A DNA stretch of 12,289 bases from Bacteroidales bacterium (GTDB taxonomy: Bacteria > Bacteroidota > Bacteroidia > Bacteroidales > WCHB1-69). Shown here piece by piece: positions 1 through 7,536 of this stretch. Each line of letters opens with the position of its first letter. Positions within the stretch are counted from its first letter, which is position 1. Both the position numbers and the translations under genes were made by a program. The stretch is taken from NCBI GenBank assembly GCA_017964755.1, contig JAGCRI010000044.1, positions 1 to 12,289 on the forward strand, read 5' to 3'. The notes beneath the pieces were generated by a model. The model was not told the origin of the DNA, ran no database searches, and saw only the letters and a program-made list of their open reading frames with translations.

Positions 1-727
1 ACCCCGGAATAACGCTTCCTTTGCCAAGTACTATACTCATAGGCTCTTTACCCTCAGATGAATCGAAGACTTCCCCATCGAGGAATTTTCCTGTATAATG
101 CACGGAAACCTGCTTGCCATTCTCAGCCTGTGCGCCATTTCCTGCTTTCTTTTTAATATATATCAAACCGCTTTCTGTAGGTTGTGCTTTGATTTTATTC
201 TTGAGCAAATAGTCATTAAACAATGAATCACCTGCAAGACGGAATTCTTCCATTTGGGCCTTGTATGCAGCCTCCTGCTCAGCCCTCATCTTTTCAAACT
301 CAGCGGCAGGCATCAGTTCTTCGACTTTAATGTCAAGATAGATTTCCCTCTCCTTTGCCTCCGGCATGAAATCATCCTGCTGGAAATAATAATGTGCGAA
401 AGAGTCCATATTCATAATGAACGTTGCGCTGTCGCCCTTGTGCATCGTGCAGAGAGCCTCATAGAGGTCGCCTTCGAAAAGCGGTTCGCGGATCAGAAGC
501 TGCATCGGGTAATCGCTCATAATAACTGAATCGGCTGTGCGCAAGGTGTGCATTATCAGCACGAGATCTCCGTCCTGAACAGGAAGCGAATCCTCATTCT
601 GAACATAAAACTTGTAATAATAGCCGGCATCGGCTTTTTTGAAGCCCTTATGCTTGCATGATGTAAAGCCTGCGACCACTAAAGACAGAAGTGCAAAAAG
701 GAAAATCCTTGTAAAATTGTTTTTCAT
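1..727 (-). CDS. Tandem FKBP-type peptidyl-prolyl isomerase lipoprotein, C-terminus cut by window edge
   Basis: The reading frame starts with ATG at 727 and stays open to base 1, giving 242 residues. Residues 1-24 form a lipoprotein signal peptide ending in FTSC, with the acylated Cys at 24. Residues about 50-138 look like a degenerate FKBP fold: GDLVLIMHTL, then FEGDLYEALCTMHKGDSATF, then a YLDIKVEEL strand. A charged helix (about 140-180) leads into a canonical FKBP domain from about 185, with VSVHYTGKFLDG (Tyr211), FDSS (Phe221, Asp222) and LGKGSVIPG. The final partial codon starts with T, consistent with the conserved Trp. These residues match the FKBP active site, so the second domain should be an active proline isomerase acting in the periplasm or at the outer membrane. 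The first domain lacks them and probably serves in dimerisation or chaperoning. It lies 35 bases after another FKBP-like lipoprotein gene, with no promoter seen between, so the two are probably one operon. Confidence 0.88.
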   Translation of the reverse strand, partial: MKNNFTRIFLFALLSLVVAGFTSCKHKGFKKADAGYYYKFYVQNEDSLPVQDGDLVLIMHTLRTADSVIMSDYPMQLLIREPLFEGDLYEALCTMHKGDSATFIMNMDSFAHYYFQQDDFMPEAKEREIYLDIKVEELMPAAEFEKMRAEQEAAYKAQMEEFRLAGDSLFNDYLLKNKIKAQPTESGLIYIKKKAGNGAQAENGKQVSVHYTGKFLDGEVFDSSEGKEPMSIVLGKGSVIPG

Positions 728-762
728 GTTTTTTGTTGTTTAAATAATTGGTTTATAAAATA

Positions 763-1299
763 TTAATCTAAAATTTCAATTGTCATCGCCAAACTTTTGC
801 GGCCTTTTATCCGGTTTCCGTCTCCTGCAACGCCATACGCCAAATACGAAGGCAGGATAACTCTTGCGCGGGCGCCGTGCCGCAGATATTTCACAGCCTC
901 GTGCAGTCCGGCAACCTCCTCCGACTTGTCAACCTTAAACTTCTTCACACCATCAACCTTTGACGAATAAACAGTATCGCCATCCAAGAGTTGAGTAACA
1001 TAATTCAGCCGCACCTCCTCACCGGTCATTACAAGTTCGCCGCTGCCAGCCTCCAACACCTGAATATAAAGCCCCGACTCCTTCTTTTCAGTATTCCAGC
1101 CATATCTTTTCAGGAAAAGCTGTATATCTTCGTTTTCCATTCTCAAAATATTGCGGTTGCCCTCAATAAACGGATCGTATTGCTCCTCCTTCTCGCCACC
1201 CGACACAGGCTGCACAACGCCGGTCGTCTCCTCCGTGTTGCCACAGGCAGCCATCAAAGCCAACGAAACTGCAAAAACGAAAGGTGCAACCTTTTTCAT
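763..1299 (-). CDS. Small FKBP-like lipoprotein with substituted active site
   Basis: This is a 178-residue protein. I chose ATG at 1299 because it begins a clean lipoprotein signal peptide (MKKVAPFVFAVSLALMAAC, Cys19). The frame also reaches back to a TTG at 1326, but that overlaps the putative promoter. An acidic linker and helix (about 22-75) precede one FKBP domain (about 76-178), including VRLNYVTQLLDGDTVYSS and the LPSYLAYG segment. Tyr100 and Tyr155 match the FKBP12 pocket residues Tyr26 and Tyr82. The Phe36-Asp37 pair reads Val110-Tyr111, and the position of Trp59 reads Leu132. Proline-isomerase activity may therefore be weak or absent and a holdase role likely; this is inference. It resembles the small FKBP lipoproteins of Bacteroidota, including the gliding-associated GldI group, but I see no gliding genes nearby and do not use that name. 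The next gene downstream is also an FKBP lipoprotein. Confidence 0.87.
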   Translation of the reverse strand: MKKVAPFVFAVSLALMAACGNTEETTGVVQPVSGGEKEEQYDPFIEGNRNILRMENEDIQLFLKRYGWNTEKKESGLYIQVLEAGSGELVMTGEEVRLNYVTQLLDGDTVYSSKVDGVKKFKVDKSEEVAGLHEAVKYLRHGARARVILPSYLAYGVAGDGNRIKGRKSLAMTIEILD

Positions 1300-1323
1300 C
1301 TCAACATTATTTTTTAAAGGGTG

Positions 1324-1331
1324 CAAAAGTA
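1324..1331 (-). promoter_or_regulatory. Candidate Bacteroidota -7 promoter element for the FKBP pair
   Basis: On the minus strand this reads TACTTTTG, matching the Bacteroidota -7 consensus TAnnTTTG, and ends 24 bases before the ATG at 1299. A possible -33 TTTG lies at 1355-1358 (minus strand), a spacing of 23 bases that is slightly long. It overlaps the stop codon of the upstream CotH-like gene. If used, it would drive both FKBP genes independently of that gene. Confidence 0.5.
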
Positions 1332-1351
1332 CAAAAAATTCTCAAGGGTAA

Positions 1352-2521
1352 TCACAAATTCAAAAAATAGAGATCAAGCCGCTCAAGGTTAGTACTCACA
1401 AACTCTTTCAAAAGTGCAACCTCCTCTTCGTATGTCGCTGCATCGTAATAATCAGGCGAATCATACGGCCAAATGGAAAAATTTTCAGCTGTTCCCAGCC
1501 TCACCTGCCTGTCGTTTTCATCAATCATTCCATAGATATTTCCAACAGTAAAAATCCCATTATCGCGCAATTCTTTCCATCTGTTTTTCAATGCATTACG
1601 ATAAAAATCAGTCATCATGAGGCGGTTGAACAGAATTGAACGTTCCCACTCAACGCCACGCTCAAACCAATTTTTCTCGCCGTCTCCTTCGCGCCCGAAA
1701 GAGTGATCGCAGTCCCAAACCGCAATTCTATATGGTGTTTTTGAATCGGTCTTGTAAAGATAGAAATTCTTCAGAAAGCCGTCTCCTCCGTCACTCAGCA
1801 GCAGGAGAAGATGCCAGTCGATTACATTTTTAATATCAATCCAACTGCCCAAATTTGCAGCAAACTCATCATCAGATGCATTAACAAGAAAATTCCTGAA
1901 AGCTTCAATCTGCCACGTCCTGTCATCTTTTTTCTTTTTCGGCCATTTCTGTCCGTAATAGTTATTCTCTTCCTGGCCATTGTCGGGCTGCACGACATTA
2001 AAAAGCGGAGGGTCTTTGAAAATCACAGCCATTGTGTCATTTCTGTCAATTCCCAAAGTATTCTCATCCAATTTCTGCATAACCACGTAAAGTCCGTTCG
2101 GCTTCGTATTCAAACTCACGCGGGCATACGCGCACCTTGCGGCTACGTTGTGCGCCCCCATCTGGCGGAAAAGGTCATAGCACAACTTATGGCGCATGAA
2201 AGTCTTGTCAACATAATTTGCGTTCAAAACCCAGCGGTCAGAAGCGGGCAGACCGCATAAATCCAATGGTTTCTGCAACTTCAAAGCAAAAGAATGCTTA
2301 TTGTAACGTGAGGAATATCCCCCACGGCATTTCACCTCGGCATCACATATAATATTCTCATTATCAATAATATAATTAAACTGACATGGTATTTTGCTTT
2401 CCCATGGGATTTCATCTTCCGCAACAATGTCAATTTGCGGAAGCCGCTTATCATTACTGCATGAAGTGATAATAGAGATGAATAAAACCAAAGTTGAAAG
2501 CGCAGTTAGGATTCTCTTCAT
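1352..2521 (-). CDS. CotH-like protein kinase-fold lipoprotein
   Basis: This 389-residue protein starts at ATG 2521 with a lipoprotein signal peptide ending ISIITSC (Cys21, followed by SND). The rest matches the CotH family, secreted atypical kinases first known from Bacillus spore coats. CKxRGG-type strand RGGYSSRYNKHSFALKL lies at 66-82. RWVLNANYVDKTFMRHKL at 96-113 matches the CotH W-x-L-x-A-N-Y-x-D-K block. GLYVVMQKLD at 143-152 holds a candidate ATP-binding Lys150. NFYLYK at 252-257 and the metal-binding and catalytic-like WDCDHSFG at 269-276 follow. A lysine-rich stretch (about 192-200) sits in the middle. The visible key residues are intact, so kinase activity is plausible, but the substrate is unknown. 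In this phylum such lipoproteins are thought to sit in the outer membrane. It is transcribed away from lysS and its stop lies 52 bases upstream of the FKBP-like start. Confidence 0.85.
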   Translation of the reverse strand: MKRILTALSTLVLFISIITSCSNDKRLPQIDIVAEDEIPWESKIPCQFNYIIDNENIICDAEVKCRGGYSSRYNKHSFALKLQKPLDLCGLPASDRWVLNANYVDKTFMRHKLCYDLFRQMGAHNVAARCAYARVSLNTKPNGLYVVMQKLDENTLGIDRNDTMAVIFKDPPLFNVVQPDNGQEENNYYGQKWPKKKKDDRTWQIEAFRNFLVNASDDEFAANLGSWIDIKNVIDWHLLLLLSDGGDGFLKNFYLYKTDSKTPYRIAVWDCDHSFGREGDGEKNWFERGVEWERSILFNRLMMTDFYRNALKNRWKELRDNGIFTVGNIYGMIDENDRQVRLGTAENFSIWPYDSPDYYDAATYEEEVALLKEFVSTNLERLDLYFLNL

Positions 2522-2535
2522 AAATTATTTTTTTG

Positions 2536-2543
2536 CAAAAATA
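2536..2543 (-). promoter_or_regulatory. Candidate -7 element for the CotH-like gene
   Basis: The minus strand reads TATTTTTG, a TAnnTTTG match ending 14 bases before the ATG at 2521. I find no convincing -33 TTG at about 19 bases upstream, and the transcript would have a very short leader. The region is AT-rich, so a chance match is possible. Confidence 0.35.
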
Positions 2544-2598
2544 TAAAATCCGCATAAATTATGTTAAAAAATGACTGCTTTTCTTACAATAAAAATGG

Positions 2599-2606
2599 TA
2601 TATTTG
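2599..2606 (+). promoter_or_regulatory. Candidate -7 element for lysS; decides the lysS start
   Basis: TATATTTG followed by C matches the Bacteroidota TAnnTTTG element and lies 27 bases before ATG 2634. It falls inside the longer open frame starting at 2571, so transcription from here could not include the upstream ATG. No clear -33 TTG is seen. The leader between it and the ATG is a purine-only tract containing three GAAA units. Confidence 0.5.
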
Positions 2607-2633
2607 CAAGTTAAAAAAAAGAAAGAAAGAAAA

Positions 2634-4172
2634 ATGGAATTATCAGAACAAGAAGTAATTAGAAGAAAAAAATTAGAAGATTTCGCCAATTTGGGCATCA
2701 ACTCCTACCCTGCTGAAGAATTTACGGTCAACGCCACCACCGCAGAAATACGCGAGAAATATCCGCAAGACAACACGCTGTTCCAGAATGTGAGCATTGC
2801 GGGGCGTATAATGAAACAGCGCATCATGGGCGCCGTATCGTTCTACGAACTTCAGGACTCAAAAGGGAAAATACAGATTTATGTGAAGCGTGACGAGATT
2901 TGCCCCGGCGAAGACAAAAGCGCATACAATTCCGTTTTCAAGAAACTTGACATTGGCGACATAATCGGTGTGAACGGTTTCGTATTCATAACGCAGACAG
3001 GCGAGATTAGCATTCATGTGAAAAGCTACAAGCTTCTCAGCAAATCACTCCGGCCGCTACCGATTGTCAAAGAGAAGGACGGTGAAGTTTTTGACGCGTT
3101 CCAAGACCCTGAGCAGCGTTACCGCCAAAGATACCTCGACCTTATAGTCAACCCAGAAGTGAAGGACACCTTCATCAAGCGCACGCTGTTAGTCAACACA
3201 ATGCGCAACTTCCTGAACGAGCGCGGATACCTTGAGGTGGAAACCCCGATTCTGCAGCCGCTTTACGGCGGAGCAGCGGCACGCCCATTTAAGACCCACC
3301 ATAACAAATTGGATATGACCCTCTATCTGCGAATCGCGGACGAGCTATACCTGAAACGCCTCATTGTCGGCGGTTTTGATGGGGTTTATGAGTTTTCAAA
3401 GGACTTCCGCAACGAGGGCATGGACCGCTTCCATAACCCTGAGTTTACACAAATGGAACTCTATGTTGCCTACAAGGATTACGAATGGATGATGAACCTT
3501 GTGGAAGAGATGGTTGAAGCGGTCGCCATTGCGCTGCACGGCACCACACAGGTGAAAGTCGGTGAAAACATCATCGACTTCAAACGCCCGTGGAAACGTT
3601 TCACGATGTACGAAGCCATTGAGCATTTCACAGGAACTGACATATCTGAGATGAGCGAAGAGGAGATGGCCTGCTTTGCCAAGAAAGTCGGTGTTGCAGT
3701 TGACAACACCATGGGGCGCGGCAAACTCATTGACGAGATATTCGGCGAGACCTGCGAGTCGAAACTCATTCAGCCGACATTCATCTACGACTATCCGCTT
3801 GAGATGTCGCCGCTCACGAAGAAACACCGCAGCAAACCGGGACTGACCGAGCGTTTCGAAGCCATCTGCAACGGCAAGGAACTCTGCAACGCCTATTCGG
3901 AGCTGAACGACCCGATTGACCAGCGCAAACGTTTCGAAGACCAACTCGAACTCGGACGACGCGGAGACACCGAATCAATGGTTTTGGACGAAGACTTCCT
4001 CCGCTCACTTGAGTTCGGGATGCCCCCGACAGCAGGGCTTGGCATCGGAATCGACCGTCTCGCAATGATTATGACGAACTCCAATTCTATTCAGGATGTT
4101 CTTCTTTTCCCTCAGATGAAGCCTGAAAGAAAAGCCGAGGAAACACAAAACACAGAATCCGACAAACAGTAA
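2634..4172 (+). CDS. lysS: Lysyl-tRNA synthetase, class II
   Basis: The 512-residue enzyme attaches lysine to tRNA-Lys in the cytoplasm, using ATP. The N-terminal OB-fold that binds the anticodon spans about 50-135 (VSIAGRIMKQRIMGAVSFYELQ). The class II catalytic core follows: motif 1 around ERGYLEVETPIL (about 196-207), the block GGAAARPFKTHHNKLD, motif 2 FRNEGMDRFHNPEFTQMELY (from 258) with the ATP-binding Arg, and motif 3 GLGIGIDRL (468-476) with its Arg. NGKELCNAYSELNDP is also typical of LysRS. I chose ATG 2634: the open frame reaches ATG 2571, but the extension is lysine-rich and unlike the family and contains the putative promoter. The protein ends soon after the LLFPQMKP segment with a short polar tail. 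As I recall, many Bacteroides LysRS carry about 60 further C-terminal residues, which are absent here. The next gene starts 14 bases downstream. Confidence 0.97.
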   Translation: MELSEQEVIRRKKLEDFANLGINSYPAEEFTVNATTAEIREKYPQDNTLFQNVSIAGRIMKQRIMGAVSFYELQDSKGKIQIYVKRDEICPGEDKSAYNSVFKKLDIGDIIGVNGFVFITQTGEISIHVKSYKLLSKSLRPLPIVKEKDGEVFDAFQDPEQRYRQRYLDLIVNPEVKDTFIKRTLLVNTMRNFLNERGYLEVETPILQPLYGGAAARPFKTHHNKLDMTLYLRIADELYLKRLIVGGFDGVYEFSKDFRNEGMDRFHNPEFTQMELYVAYKDYEWMMNLVEEMVEAVAIALHGTTQVKVGENIIDFKRPWKRFTMYEAIEHFTGTDISEMSEEEMACFAKKVGVAVDNTMGRGKLIDEIFGETCESKLIQPTFIYDYPLEMSPLTKKHRSKPGLTERFEAICNGKELCNAYSELNDPIDQRKRFEDQLELGRRGDTESMVLDEDFLRSLEFGMPPTAGLGIGIDRLAMIMTNSNSIQDVLLFPQMKPERKAEETQNTESDKQ

Positions 4173-4186
4173 TCCACAGCCATAAA

Positions 4187-4870
4187 ATGGAATCTGATAA
4201 TAATCCGGGAAAAAGGTTGCCTAAACGGAATTTGCTTTTCTTCGCCATTGGTGTTGTGGTCGGCTTCGTTTTATGCTACTGCTTGATCATGGCATATTTC
4301 ACCACCCATAAACGGGAAATAGTATTCAAGCCCGACCAGATAGAAATTGCTTCAAAAAACGATGACCGGTCAGCTGACGCCCAACACCACAACGACAAAT
4401 ATCCGTCAACAAAAGCCGGTGTACCGGATAATGATGCCGACCGTATGGCATTTGAAGAAGCCACGGAAGAATCTGACACACTGTCTATTCCGGAAGATGT
4501 AGCCGAATCACTGGAAGAATCAGAATTTGAAACCGATATTGACGAAGAGGTTACAATCTGGCAGGAACAGCTTATCGCCAACAAAAAGGTAAAGGTACAA
4601 ATTTCAGAAAAAGACACTTCAAGGAACCGCTCCATGCAGGAATACATTGAAGTTGAACAATGGAGTTCACCTATCAAAAACAAACATTCATACCATCTCA
4701 AAAACAACATCCTGAAAGTTACAGGCATGGACATTTCCAAAATCAATGTCCTGTACGAAAACGGGAATTACTACCTTGTCAACGGAGAGACTTTCTACCT
4801 CTTGAAGCATAATAGCGATTTTGAAAAAATGAATGAGGTGAAGGTTGTTGGTGATAACGAACAGAAATAA
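4187..4870 (+). CDS. Membrane-anchored acidic protein of unknown function
   Basis: I do not recognise this 227-residue protein. A basic N-terminus (GKRLPKR) precedes one transmembrane helix at about 15-38 (LLFFAIGVVVGFVLCYCLIM), so the predicted topology is N-in with the rest in the periplasm. Residues about 48-128 are low-complexity and rich in Asp, Glu and Ser, probably disordered. The end (about 130-222) looks folded, with an EVEQWSSPIKNK segment followed by short strand-like repeats (NNILKVTGM, INVLYENGNYYLVNG, ETFYLLKHN). A similar W-x-SPI pattern occurs in other uncharacterised Bacteroidota proteins as I recall, but I can give no name. The gene starts 14 bases after lysS and ends 45 bases before the S46 peptidase, so it is probably co-transcribed with lysS. 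The antisense frame over the acidic region is a shadow. Confidence 0.8.
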   Translation: MESDNNPGKRLPKRNLLFFAIGVVVGFVLCYCLIMAYFTTHKREIVFKPDQIEIASKNDDRSADAQHHNDKYPSTKAGVPDNDADRMAFEEATEESDTLSIPEDVAESLEESEFETDIDEEVTIWQEQLIANKKVKVQISEKDTSRNRSMQEYIEVEQWSSPIKNKHSYHLKNNILKVTGMDISKINVLYENGNYYLVNGETFYLLKHNSDFEKMNEVKVVGDNEQK

Positions 4871-4915
4871 CGTAACCTCAAGCAAATAATAAATCTGACA
4901 TAAAAAATAGAAATC

Positions 4916-7072
4916 ATGAGAAGACTCTTTTTGTCATCAGTTATTCTTTTTACGCTTCTCGGTGCAAGAGCCGATGAGGGAATGTGGATTCCAATGCTGC
5001 TGAAATACAATGAGGCCGAAATGCGCCAGATGGGCTTTCATCTGACCGCCGAAGACGTTTACAGTGTGAATCACAACAGCATGAAAGACGCCATCATGCT
5101 CTTCGGAGGCGGCTGCACCGGCGAGCTGATTTCGCCAGACGGCCTTGTGCTCACCAACCACCATTGCGGCTATTCGCGCATCCAGCAGCACAGCACATTG
5201 GAGCATAACTATCTGCACAACGGCTTTTGGGCGAAAAACCACGACGAAGAGTTGCCGAATCCGGGGCTTGAAGTTACTTTCCTTGTGAGAATGGAAGATG
5301 TGACGCAGGCTGTGCTTGAGGGTACAAACGACAAGATGCAAGATGAAGAGAAATTGAGAATAATAAGCCAAAATATCGAAAAGATTAAGGCAGAAGCCAT
5401 AAAAGGAACTCATTATGAAGCAGTTATAAAACCGTTTTTCTATGGCAACCAATATTTCCTGTTTGTGAATGAAACCTTTACGGACGTCCGTTTGGTGGGT
5501 GCTCCGCCGGAGAACATCGGCAAATTCGGGGGCGACACCGACAACTGGATGTGGCCGCGCCATACAGGGGATTTCTCACTCTTCAGAATCTACACAGACA
5601 AAAACGGCAATCCCGCACCATACTCAAAAGACAATATCCCGATGAAATCGAAGAAGTATTTCACAATTTCGACAAAAGGGGTTAATGAAGACGATTTCAC
5701 TTTGGTATTCGGCTACCCGGGCAGCACACAGCAGTTCCTGCTCTCTGACGCGGTTGACATTGTGGCAAACGTGCAGAACCCTGTCGCGATACAGGCGCGC
5801 ACAATCCGCCTCAACGCCATGAAATATTGGATGGACCAGTCGCTCGAAACACGCCTCATGTATTCCGCAAAAGCAAATTCCATATCAAACGGTTGGAAAA
5901 AATGGCAGGGCGAAAGCAAAGGCATCAATGAATGCAATGTATTGGAAAAGAAACAGTTGGAAGAGATGGACTTCGACCGCTGGGTGAATGAGGACAAAAA
6001 CAGAGCCGAAAAATACGGGCAGCTTCTTTCTGAAATGAAACGCCTTTACAAAGGCTATCGCGACAATATTCAAATATACATCTACAATCAGGAGACATTC
6101 TTCGGCGTGGAGATGTTGTCGTTCATATATAGCAAAGTGGTGCCGGTGATAGAAGCCGCCAAGCTGATGCCGACAAATCCAAAAGAGTTTGAACTTGCAC
6201 GTGTGAAATTGGCCGCCTCCGCAAAGTCATTCTTCAAAAATTATAACGCAAACATTGACAATGAATGTTTTGTAAATCTTCTCTCATATTATTTCTCAAC
6301 CCAAAACCCTGAATTTATTCCTGACGAATTGAAAAAATACATAAATATTTCTGATGTGTCGCTTATAAAGATCAACGACAATATGTATGAAAAGAGCCCG
6401 TATTTCACTAATCCTGAAGCATTTATAAACTTTATAGAGACTGCATCTGCAAAGGATTTCGTGAAATTGGAGAAAAACGAAGTTGTGAAAATGATTGTCA
6501 CAATAGCGAACCAGTCAGATAAAAACATTTCAGAATTGCGCCCTAAGGCAAGCAAGTTGAACTCATATTACAAAACATACGTTAAGGCGCTGATGGAAAA
6601 GGAGAAAGACAAAACATTCTATCCGGATGCGAACCTCACTATGCGTGTCACGAACGGCAATGTGAAGGGCTTTGAGCCGAAAGACGGCGTTGAATATGTA
6701 TATTACACAACACTTGACGGAATAATTGAAAAAGAGAATCCTGATATTTTCGACTATAAAGTTGATCCTAAATTAAAGGAATTATACGAAAAGAAGGATT
6801 ATGGAAGATATGCGAATGCAAAGGGAGAAATGCCTGTTGCGTTTATCGCTTCAAACCACACCACAGGCGGAAATTCAGGAAGCCCTGTCATAAACGCTGA
6901 CGGTGAGCTTATCGGCGTGAATTTCGACCGTGTGTGGGAAGGCACAATGAGCGACATCAACTATGACGTTAACCGCTGCCGCAACATCAGCCTTGACATA
7001 CGCTACTTCCTTTTCATCGTTGACAAGTTTGCCGGTGCGCAGAACATACTTTCTGAGTTGACGATAAAATAG
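4916..7072 (+). CDS. dpp11: S46 family dipeptidyl-peptidase, predicted DPP11 (Asp/Glu-specific)
   Basis: This 718-residue periplasmic serine exopeptidase removes dipeptides from peptide N-termini. A Sec signal peptide covers about 1-19, with likely cleavage after ARA. The chymotrypsin-like triad is visible: His83 in LTNHHCGY, Asp220 in RHTGDFSLFRIY, and Ser654 in TTGGNSGSPV. A helical domain between these (about 270-600) is typical of S46 and governs dipeptide-length specificity. In Porphyromonas gingivalis, residue 673, 18 positions after the catalytic Ser, is Gly in DPP7 and Arg in DPP11; the Arg gives preference for Asp or Glu at P1. Here the equivalent position is Arg672 in VNFDRVWEGTMSDINYD, and the length is close to the roughly 720 residues of DPP11. 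The enzyme would supply acidic dipeptides for amino-acid fermentation. It is followed after 8 bases by dut. Confidence 0.92.
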   Translation: MRRLFLSSVILFTLLGARADEGMWIPMLLKYNEAEMRQMGFHLTAEDVYSVNHNSMKDAIMLFGGGCTGELISPDGLVLTNHHCGYSRIQQHSTLEHNYLHNGFWAKNHDEELPNPGLEVTFLVRMEDVTQAVLEGTNDKMQDEEKLRIISQNIEKIKAEAIKGTHYEAVIKPFFYGNQYFLFVNETFTDVRLVGAPPENIGKFGGDTDNWMWPRHTGDFSLFRIYTDKNGNPAPYSKDNIPMKSKKYFTISTKGVNEDDFTLVFGYPGSTQQFLLSDAVDIVANVQNPVAIQARTIRLNAMKYWMDQSLETRLMYSAKANSISNGWKKWQGESKGINECNVLEKKQLEEMDFDRWVNEDKNRAEKYGQLLSEMKRLYKGYRDNIQIYIYNQETFFGVEMLSFIYSKVVPVIEAAKLMPTNPKEFELARVKLAASAKSFFKNYNANIDNECFVNLLSYYFSTQNPEFIPDELKKYINISDVSLIKINDNMYEKSPYFTNPEAFINFIETASAKDFVKLEKNEVVKMIVTIANQSDKNISELRPKASKLNSYYKTYVKALMEKEKDKTFYPDANLTMRVTNGNVKGFEPKDGVEYVYYTTLDGIIEKENPDIFDYKVDPKLKELYEKKDYGRYANAKGEMPVAFIASNHTTGGNSGSPVINADGELIGVNFDRVWEGTMSDINYDVNRCRNISLDIRYFLFIVDKFAGAQNILSELTIK

Positions 7073-7080
7073 CAATCAGG

Positions 7081-7512
7081 ATGCAAGTCAAAGTCATAAA
7101 CAGGTCGAAGCATGCGCTGCCGGAATACAAGTCGGCGGGGGCGGCAGGTTTGGACCTGTATGCTGATTTGGACGAGCCCGTAACATTGCAGCCGTTTGAG
7201 CGGCAACTTATACCGACCGGGCTCTATATTGAGTTGCCCGAAGGATACGAAGCGCAGATACGTTCCCGCAGCGGGCTTGCGCTGAAGCACGGTGTCAGTG
7301 TCCTCAACGCCCCGGGCACCATTGACTCTGACTACAGAGGCGAGATAAAAGTCATTCTCATCAACCTTTCAAATGAACCATTCACGGTAAATGACGGTGA
7401 GCGCATCGCACAAATGGTGGTTGCCAAATATGAAAAAATAGGATTACAACCCACTGACAAGCTGACAGATACAGAAAGAGACCAAGGCGGATTCGGCAGC
7501 AGTGGCGTGTGA
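7081..7512 (+). CDS. dut: dUTP diphosphatase (trimeric dUTPase)
   Basis: The 143-residue enzyme hydrolyses dUTP to dUMP and pyrophosphate, keeping uracil out of DNA and supplying thymidylate synthesis. All five trimeric dUTPase motifs are present in order: I, AGLDLYA (22-28); II, RSRSGLA (61-67); III, APGTIDSDYRGEI (77-89) with catalytic Asp82 and the sugar-stacking Tyr85; IV, GERIAQMV (106-113); V, GGFGSSG (136-142), the mobile C-terminal P-loop-like arm. The length is normal for a bacterial enzyme and no key residue is missing. The ATG at 7081 lies 8 bases after the peptidase stop with a modest AGG just before it, which suggests translational linkage within an operon. A flippase gene begins 24 bases downstream. 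Confidence 0.97.
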   Translation: MQVKVINRSKHALPEYKSAGAAGLDLYADLDEPVTLQPFERQLIPTGLYIELPEGYEAQIRSRSGLALKHGVSVLNAPGTIDSDYRGEIKVILINLSNEPFTVNDGERIAQMVVAKYEKIGLQPTDKLTDTERDQGGFGSSGV

Positions 7513-7536
7513 TAAATCATAAACTTGTAAAGAATT

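Noticed and set aside
254..529. Plus-strand frame over the left-edge FKBP gene
   Set aside because: The minus-strand frame is a clear lipoprotein with FKBP motifs; the plus frame has none.
2571..2633. N-terminal 21-residue extension of lysS from ATG 2571
   Set aside because: It contains the putative promoter element and a poly-lysine stretch, and is unlike LysRS N-termini.
3396..4084. Several long antisense frames within lysS
   Set aside because: The sense frame carries every LysRS motif; the antisense frames have no recognisable domain and reflect codon bias.
4276..4746. 156-residue serine-rich antisense frame
   Set aside because: It is the complement of the acidic low-complexity stretch, where GAA and GAT codons read as serine and isoleucine-type codons on the other strand.
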